A stretch of 64,000 bases of DNA, taken from positions 3,348,001 to 3,412,000 of the forward strand of contig CM074128.1 of NCBI GenBank assembly GCA_037178625.1. Direction: 5' to 3'. The notes beneath the pieces were generated by a model. The model did not search any database. It was not told where the DNA came from and saw nothing but the letters and a program-made list of their open reading frames with translations. This DNA is from Skeletonema tropicum. Taxonomy: Eukaryota; Bacillariophyta; Thalassiosirophyceae; Thalassiosirales; Thalassiosiraceae. The translations under genes were made by a program, and so were the position numbers. Below, one piece after another: positions 41,694 through 51,770 of this stretch (position 1 is its first letter; every line of letters starts with the position of its first letter).

Positions 41694-43046
41694 TCAGTTC
41701 CATCTTTTGTCACATATGCAACGTGTATCTATTCGTCTATTTAGATGGCAACACGGACACGTAAGCCTCCGCATCCCCCACGAACGTGTCCATACGATCA
41801 ATGCATATCGGTTGCCAGCAGTAACATCAGTAACTGCATGGACATGACGGCCTGCATGAATAATGGCCTTTCCAACATCAGGGCGTTCAACCTCTCCCAG
41901 CAGTTTTCCTTCGTCTTGTGTTCCACGAAGTCCGTAAAATTGAACGCTGCCACCTTCAAAAGTCTTCTTCGCCGAGACAGCAATTCAAAGTGACCTCGCT
42001 ATCGTCTGAATGAGGAACAAGACGATGCCGTGTAGCAGCATTGGCTCCGTGGGGGTTCGCCGAGTATCCAGCAACATATCCTTGTCTCCAATTGAGCATA
42101 CTTTTTGTCTTGTTGTGTTGTTGTTGTTGATATCATGAGAGGCATCATCGTCGGACAAAAGTTTTTCAGTCGTAGCGAAAAGGTGACGTGATATTGGAAG
42201 TATAAAACAGTGCAGTAGCATGTCGGAGATCCAGCTCAATCCAACAGTATCGAAATCAATCGGCCTACGACCAAGTAAAAGACTACAATACTGGCTAGAT
42301 TCTCCAAGCTTTGATAAATCAGTGATTGTACATCTCAGACGAGTGCAAAAGTCTTTATTCAATAGTGGAAAAGAGTATACATCAAAACATTCTTGGCTCA
42401 TCCAATCCTCTAGCAAGGCAGGATCAAGTTGGACTGCAAATTTGCCTCTAATTACATCATGAAGCGTCGGAACTTTTTGTTTTGTCGACTTCGAAGATGA
42501 TATTATGGATGTATATAAAACTTCAAATGCCTCATCAGACAAAACACTTTTCAATTGTGACCATGACTTGGGCGGCAATAGCGAAGATATCTGGAGTACA
42601 TCATTTGAATCAGATGGTTTACTATCATCATGGATTGCGCTAGGGTTGGTAAGTGCGTTGTTGTACTCCTCCACCAACTCTCTTATTCCATTTCTTCGTT
42701 GCAAAACTTTTTCTTTTTGTTGTCTCACATCATTCAGAGTTTGTTCTAGTGCATTCTCTATTGCTGTAATATCTGATTCATTGTACCTTGCCAAGTAATT
42801 AGGATATCGATCTAATCCCACAATTGAGTGCAGCAGGTGCGATAGTTTATTGCTTGGGTCCCAATTCTCTTCTACCTCACTGCTTGCTTCGTAGCCTAGC
42901 GTTCTTTTCTTTTCATTTATTGCCCCCCCTCCAAGTTGCCCGCTGCTTCTGTCCATATTGTGGGAGCGGTGCCTTGCCGAGCTCACACCTCTGCTTTTTC
43001 TGCTTATCAGTAAAATCGATAGAAGTCGTAAACCGAAATAATGCAT
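41694..43046 (-). CDS. 2OG-Fe(II) oxygenase, prolyl-hydroxylase-like (two frame breaks)
   Basis: The preferred start is ATG 43046 (MHYFGLRLLSILLI, a signal peptide or anchor); the frame is open to 43247. About 300 helical, charged residues precede the catalytic part. That part is read only by changing frame at 42102-42106 (A run one short on the sense strand) and at 41958-41961 (T run one too long). The joined motifs are QGYVAGYSANPHGANAATR, the iron-binding HxD in LVPHSDDSEVTLN, GGSVQFYGLRG, and the distal His and 2OG-binding Arg region IIHAGRHVHAV...GNRYALIVWTRSW. The protein ends with a Cys-rich TCPCCHLNRR tail and the stop at 41694-41696. The family hydroxylates prolyl or other residues using 2-oxoglutarate and O2; the substrate is unknown. 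Confidence 0.78.
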
Positions 43047-43413
43047 GGTCGATGAGGGACATGCCAGTAGCCGGGGCAATGGCAATGGCAAGGCAATGGG
43101 AATGGGCAGAAGTTGTTGTGATGTGTGTGGGGCTTTAGGCTGTAAGATTCGGTGAGTGATGGTGTTCGGTGGCAGAAGTTGTAAAGGTTTTCTCCTCTCT
43201 ACGACACACATGGGGTATCCAATACCGCTTTCTGCTTTCTTCGCCAACTACATTCTCCAACATTTTGATTGCGTCGATTCAGACCTTGATTGCATTGGCC
43301 CTGGCTGAGCAGCTCACCGCACTCTCTCTGTTGTTGTGAAATACCTCAACTACCTACATCCAGAGAGAGCTGACACACAACTGCAACTGCTGCTTTGCAC
43401 CTGTAATTCAAGC
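43047..43413. promoter_or_regulatory. Divergent spacer 2OG oxygenase / coiled-coil protein
   Basis: 367 bp between the preferred starts. Frames on both sides stay open into it, so either start could lie further out. No motif is assigned. Confidence 0.35.
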
Positions 43414-46086
43414 ATGTTTTCGTCTGGCTTCAATGGTAGTCCCATGCACTCTCCTAGCATGATGGCGTCCACAAGTCAGAAGAGATTTTTCGGTCAAGAT
43501 TATCCTGCCTTGACTCCTTTATCTCCGATGCATCAGCAGCAGCGTCAGGATTATAACGCCTACGGTGGTGCTCAGGGCCGCAATGGGCATTTAACTGAGG
43601 AAAGAGATACAAGCTTGTCACTATCAAGTCCAAGATATGGAACGTCAATGCAATCCCATCTTTCTCCGAGGAATAGGCATCATGGCGGCTTTAGTCCGAA
43701 AAATAGTTCGTACCCACACGGCGACATTGGACAATTGCAAGGAGTTTGGAATGCTTACGAATCAGTAACTTCTGAATTGGAAAAGGAGTTGCGGGACTGT
43801 CTTTCAAACAAGGCAATATTTGAAGCATGCGTAGTGCAGGAACAATGTCACCATCAGGGCAAGCGCATGTCTACAGTCGAGAAGAATGAGGAGGCGAATC
43901 TCCGCAAAATGAAGTACGAAAATGTCTTGGACGTTGCAATTAATCGTCAAAAAGGATTGTTTTCGAGTGCTGTGATGGCTGCACAAAAGGAAATCCAGAA
44001 TTCCATGGATAGGAAGGTTGAAGAACATCGTCAACACTTGAGTCAACAATTGAGTAGACAACTTGCTGATATGGAACGATCGTTTGCAAACCGTAGTTCA
44101 GAACAAGAGTTATCCTACACCCGTCAGAAAGAGAATTTTAAGAGAGAAATCAATCGTTTGCAAAATGAATGTAACCAGGCTGATTCGGCTATTCAGAAGC
44201 TTAAAAATGATATGTCCATTCAGAGGCAGACTCTGACACAATCTTTGCATGCTGCCGAGGAAGGTCGGGAAGCTGCTGTCACTGAGCTGACTGCTACAAT
44301 TGGAACCTTGAAAAGTACATGTGCCTCGGCTCAGAAAACGGAGACAAAATTTCATCAAGTTGAAAAAGACCTTGCTGAGCTACAGCACACGTTGAATGCA
44401 GAAATGGAAACAAATCAGATTCTACGTTCTGCAGAGGAAGAGATGAAGCAAGTGATTAGTTTTGAACACGAGCGCTGCGACATGCTTCAGCGAAAGAATC
44501 AAGAGATGGAGTGTTCGTTGCAGGATACTTGTAAGAATCTCGAGCAAGCGAATCAAGAGAATAGTGAACTACGAGAACAAGTTAAAGAAGTGTCTAAACT
44601 GCAGGATGCTCTCAGTGCAACAATCAAATCACTACGAGAATCGAAGCAAGAATTTGAGAAGCTGTCCGAAGAATTCGACGGTTGCCAAGAAAACTTGCAG
44701 CAGAAAGCAGAGTTGAATTCTATACTTGTAGGCAAAGTTTCCGCTCTAGAATCTCAGATTGAAGAGATGGAGTGCTCGTTGCAGGATACTTATAAGAATA
44801 TCGAGCAAGCGAATCAAGAAAATAGTGAGCTACGAGAAGATTTGCAAGCTGAAAAAATGAGTAAAGCTCAGGAAAAAATGAGTAAAGCTCAGTTAGAAGC
44901 ATCTCTTGAAGAATGTATGAAGAGGATCGAAGACTTGACCTTAGAATTACAAGCTGCCGAGAAAAGTGAAGCTGATGTAGAAGCATCTCTTCAAGAATGT
45001 ATGAAGAAGATCGAAGATCAAAACATCGACTTACAAGCAGCCCGCATGAGTGAAGCTGATGTAGAGGCATCTCTTGAAGAATGTATGAATAAGATCGATG
45101 AGCTGACATCGCTCCAGAAAAATCTACAAGATATGCAAGAGCTCAATGAAAAGGAACACTCTCAACAAATGGAAGCATTGAAACAAGCCACGGCTGAAAA
45201 TGAAAAGGTCCAACATCTCAACTCAATTTTGGAAAAAGAAAGAGACGAGTTGATGGAAAGCATGAAAAAGCTTGAAGAGGAGTGCAATGAGGAGAGGGAC
45301 AAAATTGCTAGCGCTCTTGAGGGATTTGACGAGGAGATGGCGAGTGCGGCAATTAAACTTCGCAGTACGCAGAAGGAGTTGGAGGAAGAGAAGGCCAAAG
45401 TAAAAGCTCATGAGTTATCTCTAGAAGAGGCCACTAAGGAGATGGAGGACAAACTCAGGTTGATGAAGGAAGAAAATGAATCTGCCTATGTTAAATTTGA
45501 GAAGGAAGCTTCTGTGTACAACGAAGCTATCAAGATGTTGCAAAAACAGGTGGATCTTCTTCAGGGATTAGTGGACACTGGTTGTGAAAAATGTACACGT
45601 AATAAACTTGCAAGTGACGAAGCTTACGAGTCCAGCGTAGTGAAAGAACTGGAAGAAAAGTTGAAAAAGAGAGATGATGAAATTATGCATCTCAAAGACA
45701 AGTGCGTCAAAAGAGAGGAATCTATGGTGACGCTTGAAAAGTTGTGTGCCAAGGCACGAAATGATCTTATAACTGTCCGCAATGAGAATAAAAGTCTCGA
45801 GGTGGAAATTCAGAGATATACCAACTTTCATGACGTTGCAAATTGTAATGATGGAACAAGCAAAGCGGTGGATGAACTTCTTGGGCCCATCATTGATGCA
45901 GCGCCATCTATGAATGATATCGATAATATGATCGATATTGGTGAGAAGGAATTAAAAAACATCATGACTTACGTAGCAAATGAGATCGGAGCTTCTTGTG
46001 GCGAGGGGGTGGAGATCACGCTCAATGAGCAAGATCGTAATTCGGCCAGGCGCCAGCTGGATCCTCCTGATGATAGTGTTCCATAG
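43414..46086 (+). CDS. Long coiled-coil protein, unknown
   Basis: The first ATG in the open frame is 43414, giving 890 aa. Residues 1-110 are Ser/Pro/Gln-rich and disordered. About 110-830 is almost continuous heptad coiled coil, rich in Glu, Lys, Gln and Leu. Internal duplications are clear. A block beginning EMECSLQDT recurs 87 residues later (44503 and 44764). A 28-residue unit starting EASLEECMKRIED occurs three times (about 44896, 44980, 45064), exactly four heptads each. There is no motor, membrane or targeting motif. A structural role (centrosome, vesicle tether or division scaffold) is possible. Coiled coils give misleading matches, so I do not name a family. Confidence 0.8.
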   Translation: MFSSGFNGSPMHSPSMMASTSQKRFFGQDYPALTPLSPMHQQQRQDYNAYGGAQGRNGHLTEERDTSLSLSSPRYGTSMQSHLSPRNRHHGGFSPKNSSYPHGDIGQLQGVWNAYESVTSELEKELRDCLSNKAIFEACVVQEQCHHQGKRMSTVEKNEEANLRKMKYENVLDVAINRQKGLFSSAVMAAQKEIQNSMDRKVEEHRQHLSQQLSRQLADMERSFANRSSEQELSYTRQKENFKREINRLQNECNQADSAIQKLKNDMSIQRQTLTQSLHAAEEGREAAVTELTATIGTLKSTCASAQKTETKFHQVEKDLAELQHTLNAEMETNQILRSAEEEMKQVISFEHERCDMLQRKNQEMECSLQDTCKNLEQANQENSELREQVKEVSKLQDALSATIKSLRESKQEFEKLSEEFDGCQENLQQKAELNSILVGKVSALESQIEEMECSLQDTYKNIEQANQENSELREDLQAEKMSKAQEKMSKAQLEASLEECMKRIEDLTLELQAAEKSEADVEASLQECMKKIEDQNIDLQAARMSEADVEASLEECMNKIDELTSLQKNLQDMQELNEKEHSQQMEALKQATAENEKVQHLNSILEKERDELMESMKKLEEECNEERDKIASALEGFDEEMASAAIKLRSTQKELEEEKAKVKAHELSLEEATKEMEDKLRLMKEENESAYVKFEKEASVYNEAIKMLQKQVDLLQGLVDTGCEKCTRNKLASDEAYESSVVKELEEKLKKRDDEIMHLKDKCVKREESMVTLEKLCAKARNDLITVRNENKSLEVEIQRYTNFHDVANCNDGTSKAVDELLGPIIDAAPSMNDIDNMIDIGEKELKNIMTYVANEIGASCGEGVEITLNEQDRNSARRQLDPPDDSVP

Positions 46087-46207
46087 ACAAGCAAATGGTA
46101 GTTACGTGGTAATTCTGAGGTTGTGTACAAATTTGGCTGGATGATGATATACTTGTAGGAAAAAAAGAAAAAGTAACGTTCGTTGATATTAGGACCTATC
46201 GCTATTG

Positions 46208-47527
46208 TTACTCAAGAAAACTCCTTCCATCGTCGAGCCAACCCCATGTTTCATCGATCCTTTGACAAAAGCATTCTCTTGACATTTCGAAGGCGTGAAC
46301 AGACAGCACTCGATCGCATACTCCATCTTGGCTGAGTTCTTTCATGGCCTTCCGAAGCGCAGCAACCATGTCTATCGACGATGATCCATCAGCTTTTGGA
46401 GCATCAATCATAAATTTTGATGCAAACAAGCTGGTAGGATCCATCATTGTGCACCGATACTTAGGAATCAAATAACCAAAGGGGTGAGCCTTCCTCGTGA
46501 CCATGGCATAGTAGAAGATACGAGCGTTTGAGTGTTGAATTGAAGTTCCTGATTCGAATTCGGTCTCCTTCAACTTCTCGTCTGAAGGAACGTATAACAA
46601 ATCTACCTCAAACAGATGCTTATGCACGAGAACAAGAAGAGCTTGTGTACACACATCGCCACGAATATGAAAAAGTTTTGCTTGGCCTTGCAGTGCTTCC
46701 ACTGCATCCTCATATGTACCTCTCCCAATGAAATGTGTTGGTACCTCACCACGAACTACATCGTACAAAAAATGTGCCGGTCTCATTCCAACAGCTTGGC
46801 ATTTCAAATCAGCCGCAGAGGCACATATAATCTTTGCATTTGGGAACTGTTTCGCAGCAGCAGGGAGGAAATTGGTATGGCTAGAGCTACCACTCACAAT
46901 GAACTTCACTTCGCCAAGCTCATTAATCCAATCAACCATTTGAGGGTGAAGTCTCACAGGGTTGAAAATCAATAGAGCGTTCTCAATGCCATCAACATTA
47001 ATCTTTGTAATGAACATACCATGCTTCGCGTCACCACCTTGCTCAGCTCTTTCTTTCTCTGGCATGGCGTCAAACTTTTCAGCGGTTAAAATGTCTGTCT
47101 CAAGAGTCTCCTTTAAGTGATCGGGCGCATTGGTGATAGCTGCTTTGTTGCTCATGCCAAACAGACTTTCTCCCGCCTTTTTGAACTCTGGAGGCATGAA
47201 GAAAGAGTAATAAACGCTCCAGATCTTTCCAGGTAAAATTACCTTCTTTTCGTATGGATCAACTGTACTGTCTTGTCCAAGGATATCAATACTATCCCGT
47301 GGCGGAGATGGCTTGCCTGCTTTGATCATCAAAGGAATTCGGATCCATTCAGGTAGCGATGCAATAACTTTCATGGGGAATGGGAGCGATATGGTTTCGC
47401 CATAATCGACAAGTAGCGGCTTCGCTTGTTCGTTTGGCTCGCTCCTGCGGCGCATCCAAAAGTACAAAATCACGCCGACGGCAACAGTTTGGAGAGCCGC
47501 ATTCAGTGATGAATTAGAGGGTACCAT
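46208..47527 (-). CDS. DUF4336-like protein with N-terminal membrane anchor
   Basis: ATG 47527 is the first in frame, giving 439 aa. A hydrophobic helix (ALQTVAVGVILYFWM, about residues 9-23) is followed by a positively charged RRRSE, a probable anchor. The central region resembles DUF4336, a metallo-beta-lactamase-like fold of plants, algae and cyanobacteria: LLIFNPVRLHPQMVDWI, ELGEVKFIVSGSSSHTNF, AKQFPNAKII. The usual His-rich metal motif is only partly present (SSSHTNF). The function is unknown. Its start is divergent to the glycerate kinase start. Confidence 0.6.
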   Translation of the reverse strand: MVPSNSSLNAALQTVAVGVILYFWMRRRSEPNEQAKPLLVDYGETISLPFPMKVIASLPEWIRIPLMIKAGKPSPPRDSIDILGQDSTVDPYEKKVILPGKIWSVYYSFFMPPEFKKAGESLFGMSNKAAITNAPDHLKETLETDILTAEKFDAMPEKERAEQGGDAKHGMFITKINVDGIENALLIFNPVRLHPQMVDWINELGEVKFIVSGSSSHTNFLPAAAKQFPNAKIICASAADLKCQAVGMRPAHFLYDVVRGEVPTHFIGRGTYEDAVEALQGQAKLFHIRGDVCTQALLVLVHKHLFEVDLLYVPSDEKLKETEFESGTSIQHSNARIFYYAMVTRKAHPFGYLIPKYRCTMMDPTSLFASKFMIDAPKADGSSSIDMVAALRKAMKELSQDGVCDRVLSVHAFEMSRECFCQRIDETWGWLDDGRSFLE

Positions 47528-47983
47528 GATGAACAAGTAATGCTTCAGCGGTAGCTCAGGTGGAAAGAAGAGGAGGAGACGGTTTCACGTTGCGAATCTT
47601 GTGATATTATGTAGTGAGTAGTGCGTCCAACACATGCGTGTGCGGTGAGCGAGCTGGGTAGTGGGAGTGGATAGTGGTGGGTAGGTAGTGGGCTGGCTCA
47701 AGATCTGGTTTGGCAAAAAGTGCATTGCGCTGATGCGAGAAGCACATCTTAGACACGCATCTGATTATTTAGTGTTCCATCCTCAAGCTGTTGTGAGTTG
47801 TGAGTTGTGGGTTGTGGGGTCTTTCATTGCGCATCGTTAGAGTTGTTAGTTGAGTTGCCGCTTGCAGTTGCCATTGCGCAGTAGCAGTAGCTTCCTATTG
47901 CTTGGCAGCAATTGTTGCTTGTGGGGGTTGGGTGCTGACAAAAGAGGTCGCCGCAGGTTTTAGTCATCGTCAGCTGTGCCGAC
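47528..47983. promoter_or_regulatory. Divergent spacer DUF4336-like / glycerate kinase
   Basis: 456 bp, with G/T-rich low-complexity runs around 47640-47700 and 47790-47820. A presumed shared promoter; no gene seen. Confidence 0.35.
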
Positions 47984-49696
47984 ATGAAAGGTCCTCTTTT
48001 ATTCGTTGTTGCCATGGTCACAATCACTTCATCGGCGTTCACGTCGTCGTCGCGGCGTTTGATGTTTAGGATATCGAAAAATTATGCTTCGGCTGCGACA
48101 CACAAGTTTCCCTATCATCACAATAAAAATGGCCATGCAGTGTTGCGGCACACATCAAGGTCAACTTCTGCTTGCTTGCCGATGCTATTCTCGTCGTTAT
48201 CATCAGTTGAGATGACTGATAATGAAATTCAAATGAAAGATGACGCTTTGAAAATGATAAATGCTTCGATTCGAGCTGTTGATCCGTACGCTGCAGTAAA
48301 ACGAAAAATGATGATGTGCAAAGAAGGAGATTCATTGGAATCGCTTGTTGTTGACGTAGATGATGATGGAGCGGAACAAATTAAATATGACATGTCAAAA
48401 TATGATAGAATAAGAGTTTTTTCTTTCGGGAAAGCGAGTGCTGCAATGGCATTGGCTGCTGGGGAGATAGTTTCTTCCTGTGGTAAAGAACTTGATGGTG
48501 TTACAATTATCAAAGACGATCATGCAACTGCTGAAGAAATAGATTTGCTGAAAGAAAAATACAACATTGTAGTCAGACCTGCTTCTCATCCAGTTCCAGA
48601 TGCAAGATCAGTTGCAGGGTCAAACGAAATCTTACAGCTTGCAAAGACTTCTGATTCAAGGACTCTTATCGTTGCATGTATTAGTGGCGGAGGATCAGCT
48701 CTTTTCTGCTCGCCACGAGAACCGCTCACTTTAGATGATTTAATGCAAACAAATTCTGCATTGCTCGCGAGTGGCATGCCGATTGAAAAAATGAATGTGA
48801 TTCGGAAACGTTTAGAAAATGGAAAGGGTGGCAGATTGGCGGCTACTGCTTTTCCTGCAACGGTTGTGACATTAGTGTTAAGTGACATTATCGGAGATCC
48901 AATAGATTTGATTGCTTCTGGGCCAACTGTTCCAGATGATTGCAGTGGCTGGGATGACGCATGTAGGCTTGTGAAAGAATATGGGTTGGAGGCGGATGGT
49001 GAGTATGCACTTCCTGATGCTGTCTTGAACTTGCTGAGGCTTGGGAAAGAAGGTCACTTGGAAGATACACCGAAATCTTCCCATCAAGCTTTTCGTGACT
49101 CGCCACCGCTTTGTCGGACGGTACTTGTTGGAAATAATAGAGCTGCAGTTATTGCTGCTGCAAACAAAGCTGACCAGCTTGGATGGAATCCTATCGTATT
49201 GGGAACTCGAGTTGATGGGGAAGCATCAGTAGTTGCTGGCACTTACGTTGCAATGGCAGAGATGCTTTCGCAGCAAAGAGAACACGGCGTCAATAGCTAT
49301 CAGATTGCCGCACTTCCTGCAGCACTTATCGCGGGCGGGGAAACTGTAGTGACAGTACCTACAGAATGCAATGGAAAGGGGGGAAGAAATCAAGAGCTGG
49401 CCCTTTCGGCTGCAATCAAATTAAAGGAGATTGGTTTGAGAGATGTTGTTATAGCCAGCTGTGGCACTGACGGGACTGATGGGCCCACCGATGCTGCTGG
49501 AGCTATCGTTGATGGCGCAAGTGTAGATAGAATAGAACAGACATTTACCGGGCGTTCTGCTCATGACGCAATGAAGAATCATGACTCTTATCACTTTTTT
49601 CACGATACCAATTCAGATGATAGATCTCATCATCTCATACGAACAGGTCCAACAGGTACAAATGTTGCGGATGTGATGATAACGTTGATCAAGTAA
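47984..49696 (+). CDS. GLYCTK: Glycerate 2-kinase (GLYCTK/MOFRL family)
   Basis: Phosphorylates D-glycerate, yielding 2-phosphoglycerate in this family. 570 aa in one exon. The N-terminal domain has FSFGKASAAMALAAG, SHPVPDARSVAGS, the glycine-rich ISGGGSALF, MNVIRKRLENGKGG and LSDIIGDPIDLIASGPT. The C-terminal MOFRL part has GGRNQELALSAAI and ASCGTDGTDGPTDAAGAI. All expected motifs are intact. The start MKGPLLFVVAMVTITSSAFT looks like a signal peptide ending in an SAF motif, so plastid targeting is plausible. It could serve glycerate salvage from photorespiration, which is inference, and would be thematically close to the hydroxyacid oxidase at 24 kb. It belongs to a different family from plant GLYK. 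Confidence 0.92.
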   Translation: MKGPLLFVVAMVTITSSAFTSSSRRLMFRISKNYASAATHKFPYHHNKNGHAVLRHTSRSTSACLPMLFSSLSSVEMTDNEIQMKDDALKMINASIRAVDPYAAVKRKMMMCKEGDSLESLVVDVDDDGAEQIKYDMSKYDRIRVFSFGKASAAMALAAGEIVSSCGKELDGVTIIKDDHATAEEIDLLKEKYNIVVRPASHPVPDARSVAGSNEILQLAKTSDSRTLIVACISGGGSALFCSPREPLTLDDLMQTNSALLASGMPIEKMNVIRKRLENGKGGRLAATAFPATVVTLVLSDIIGDPIDLIASGPTVPDDCSGWDDACRLVKEYGLEADGEYALPDAVLNLLRLGKEGHLEDTPKSSHQAFRDSPPLCRTVLVGNNRAAVIAAANKADQLGWNPIVLGTRVDGEASVVAGTYVAMAEMLSQQREHGVNSYQIAALPAALIAGGETVVTVPTECNGKGGRNQELALSAAIKLKEIGLRDVVIASCGTDGTDGPTDAAGAIVDGASVDRIEQTFTGRSAHDAMKNHDSYHFFHDTNSDDRSHHLIRTGPTGTNVADVMITLIK

Positions 49697-50811
49697 ATAT
49701 AAATAAGCCCTCTCTCTCTCTCTCTACTTTTCAAATATCTTAGATGCTTGAAAGAGAGCCAGAGATCGAAAGAATACTGGATACATACGTGGTGGCAAAA
49801 TGAGCGGGTATTACGGCGGAGGGAAATTTCAGGCGACAATAGTCACACTTAGCACCTCCATCGGAGGATGCATTAGGGCGAGAAGAACAGGGCTGCCCGT
49901 AGCATAAGATGACATCTTGAACATAACGGGCGTTATCTTTTCACAGTGACATGTTGGCGGGTCTTCTGGAATGGGACCTTACAATCCTTTTGTTGTTCTC
50001 ATTGTGTACACGAGTGTGAAGTGATCGTAGGTGTTGGATCTGATATGGTAAGTATCAGAATCTTCAACCGTGGGTCGTCATATTATCAGCTTGCTAACAC
50101 GAATTCGTGTGCATCACTCTCAGGAGGACCCATACATGATGAATCTGACTTGCCTCTGAGAGATTCTCTGAAAAAATTGACAAGCAAATCAATGCGGTTG
50201 ATGAAAGGGCCAAGATAATCACGTTTGATTTTGCTTATGGACCTGCCAGTTATCCTCTGACCAAAATGATTCATCATGCAGCACATCCGCTATGGCAGCT
50301 TCTTATCAAGACGAAGATATTGAAAGCGGACCAATGTAGTGTGGGACAGATCAATTGATAGGAATAGATGTAGAAGTAGCTAAGTTTTCTTTCATCAAAT
50401 TATCAGATGTATCATTCCATAAATCTCCTTCCGTCCGTGATTTGAAATGCTTCCTATAACCTTGCTCTGTAATAAATAATATCACAGGCAGCTCCACCAC
50501 AGAAGTCTATCATCATATATAAGCTCTGACAAAGCAAGTCGAGTAATAACGTTCCTTCTCGTCAGAAAAGATTTCACTATTAAAGAATTATTTAGCATAG
50601 GTATAATCTTTCTTCCTCGACGCTCCGCCCGCGGAACGCGAAATCATACTTACGCATGCACGCAGCAGTCTGCCACAGCATTCTTGTCTAATTACAGCAT
50701 GTTGTTGTCGCCGATAGTCGTAATAATATGATGATGACGTTGTAGTCTTCACAACTTTTTCATCATTTGGTTCGAGGTTGGAGCTCCTCCTGCTTCTCGC
50801 AATACGCTCAC
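49697..50811. other. Gene-poor spacer with possible coding relic
   Basis: 1,115 bp. A (CT)n run lies at about 49708-49726. The relic listed next occupies 49946-50358. The remainder (50360-50811) shows no gene. A 34-codon ORF from ATG 49800 (MSGYYGGGKFQATIV) is of uncertain meaning. Confidence 0.4.
49946..50358 (+). pseudogene. Possible gene relic, unrecognised
   Basis: An open frame (VIVGVGSDMVSIRIFNRG ... GGPIHDESDLPLRDSLKK) is followed, one base out of register at the A run near 50170, by a second protein-like stretch (KIITFDFAYGPASYPL, then MIHHAAHPLWQLLI) ending with TGA at 50356-50358. The two read naturally as one sequence if one A is missing. There is no good start codon upstream, and I do not recognise the family. 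It could be a decayed gene, or an exon with an undetected neighbour. Confidence 0.25.
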
Positions 50812-51696
50812 ATGATGTCACGAATATGGACATGTTTTTGTCTGATATTTGTCAGTTCAGTGAATGGTTTCACCACTCCACATATTCTTCAAGCAGCAAC
50901 ACCTTCATCAACTTTGTACGCTGAAAAAAGTAGCGTTGGTGAAGATGATTTCATAAGTGACTTTTGCATAGGAACAAACACGTTTTGGAAAGGCTTAGTG
51001 ATGAAGCCTGTGCGTGACCTCGTCGAAGTTCGTCCAGCTACAATAACACCTGATTCGCCAATCATCGATAAACTTACTAGTCCACCAGAACTTCCAGGTA
51101 TTTCTAGACCTGTTTGGCTAACTATACTAGGTTCAGTTCCAACGGGTTTGGTTTGGTATGGTTATTATAAGTTCAGTGTCGAAGAAGAGCTCTTTCAATA
51201 TGAGTTACAACGTGGATGCGCTGTTCGTGGTTGTGGAGGTTATGGCACACTGTTCCCTTTCGTATATGGAATATTGATTGGATTTCCCGCTTCATTTCTA
51301 CACATACCAGGCGGAGAATTCTTGGTGGAGGCGGCTGGGGCATGGATTTTACTCGGGCAGATCAACTTATATAAGAGAGTGAATGAGCTTTGCACTGAAA
51401 GCGAAGACATGAAATCAGAATTGGGGTTGACTGAAGGTCCACTCGTGGAGTGGTGGGCAGTTCTGCCACCGCCTCTGGATGTTGTCGTTGGTTTGAGACA
51501 AGTTCATTTCCTATCGGAGTATTGGCGAGTGAAAAGAGGTGACTCAAAACAGGATGATGTAATTGCGGAGACTTTGTTTCCATTCATTAGTTTGCCGGAG
51601 AAGTTCACTTTGAAGCAGTTCTTTAGGAGGCCAAGGTTTTGGTTTTGGTTTACAAAAGAATGGTCTGATTTTGAGTTTGAGTTTTTGAAGGATTAA
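50812..51696 (+). CDS. Predicted plastid membrane protein, unknown
   Basis: The first ATGs in the open frame are 50812 and 50815, giving 294 aa. The N-terminus MMSRIWTCFCLIFVSSVNG followed by FTTP is a signal peptide with Phe at +1, the diatom plastid-import pattern. The mature part has two or three hydrophobic segments (PVWLTILGSVPTGLVWYGYY; GTLFPFVYGILIGFPASF; VEAAGAWILLGQI), separated by ELQRGCAVRGCGGYG with three cysteines. The C-terminus is aromatic and charged (RPRFWFWFTKEWSDFEFEF). I do not recognise a named family. It is the only gene in the window on the same strand as its upstream neighbour, apart from the transposon. Confidence 0.7.
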   Translation: MMSRIWTCFCLIFVSSVNGFTTPHILQAATPSSTLYAEKSSVGEDDFISDFCIGTNTFWKGLVMKPVRDLVEVRPATITPDSPIIDKLTSPPELPGISRPVWLTILGSVPTGLVWYGYYKFSVEEELFQYELQRGCAVRGCGGYGTLFPFVYGILIGFPASFLHIPGGEFLVEAAGAWILLGQINLYKRVNELCTESEDMKSELGLTEGPLVEWWAVLPPPLDVVVGLRQVHFLSEYWRVKRGDSKQDDVIAETLFPFISLPEKFTLKQFFRRPRFWFWFTKEWSDFEFEFLKD

Positions 51697-51770
51697 TATA
51701 TTGCAATTGCCTCAGTGAATAATACTACTGCTGCAGCGGCTGATAATTGCATTATGAACATTCTTTACTT

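Noticed and set aside
41745..41993. Plus-strand ORF of 82 codons starting MATRTRKPPHP
   Set aside because: It is the antisense shadow of the catalytic end of the 2OG oxygenase, whose HxD and distal His motifs read clearly on the minus strand.
50588..50833. Minus-strand ORF of 81 codons
   Set aside because: It overlaps the start of the plus-strand plastid-type protein and shows no domain.
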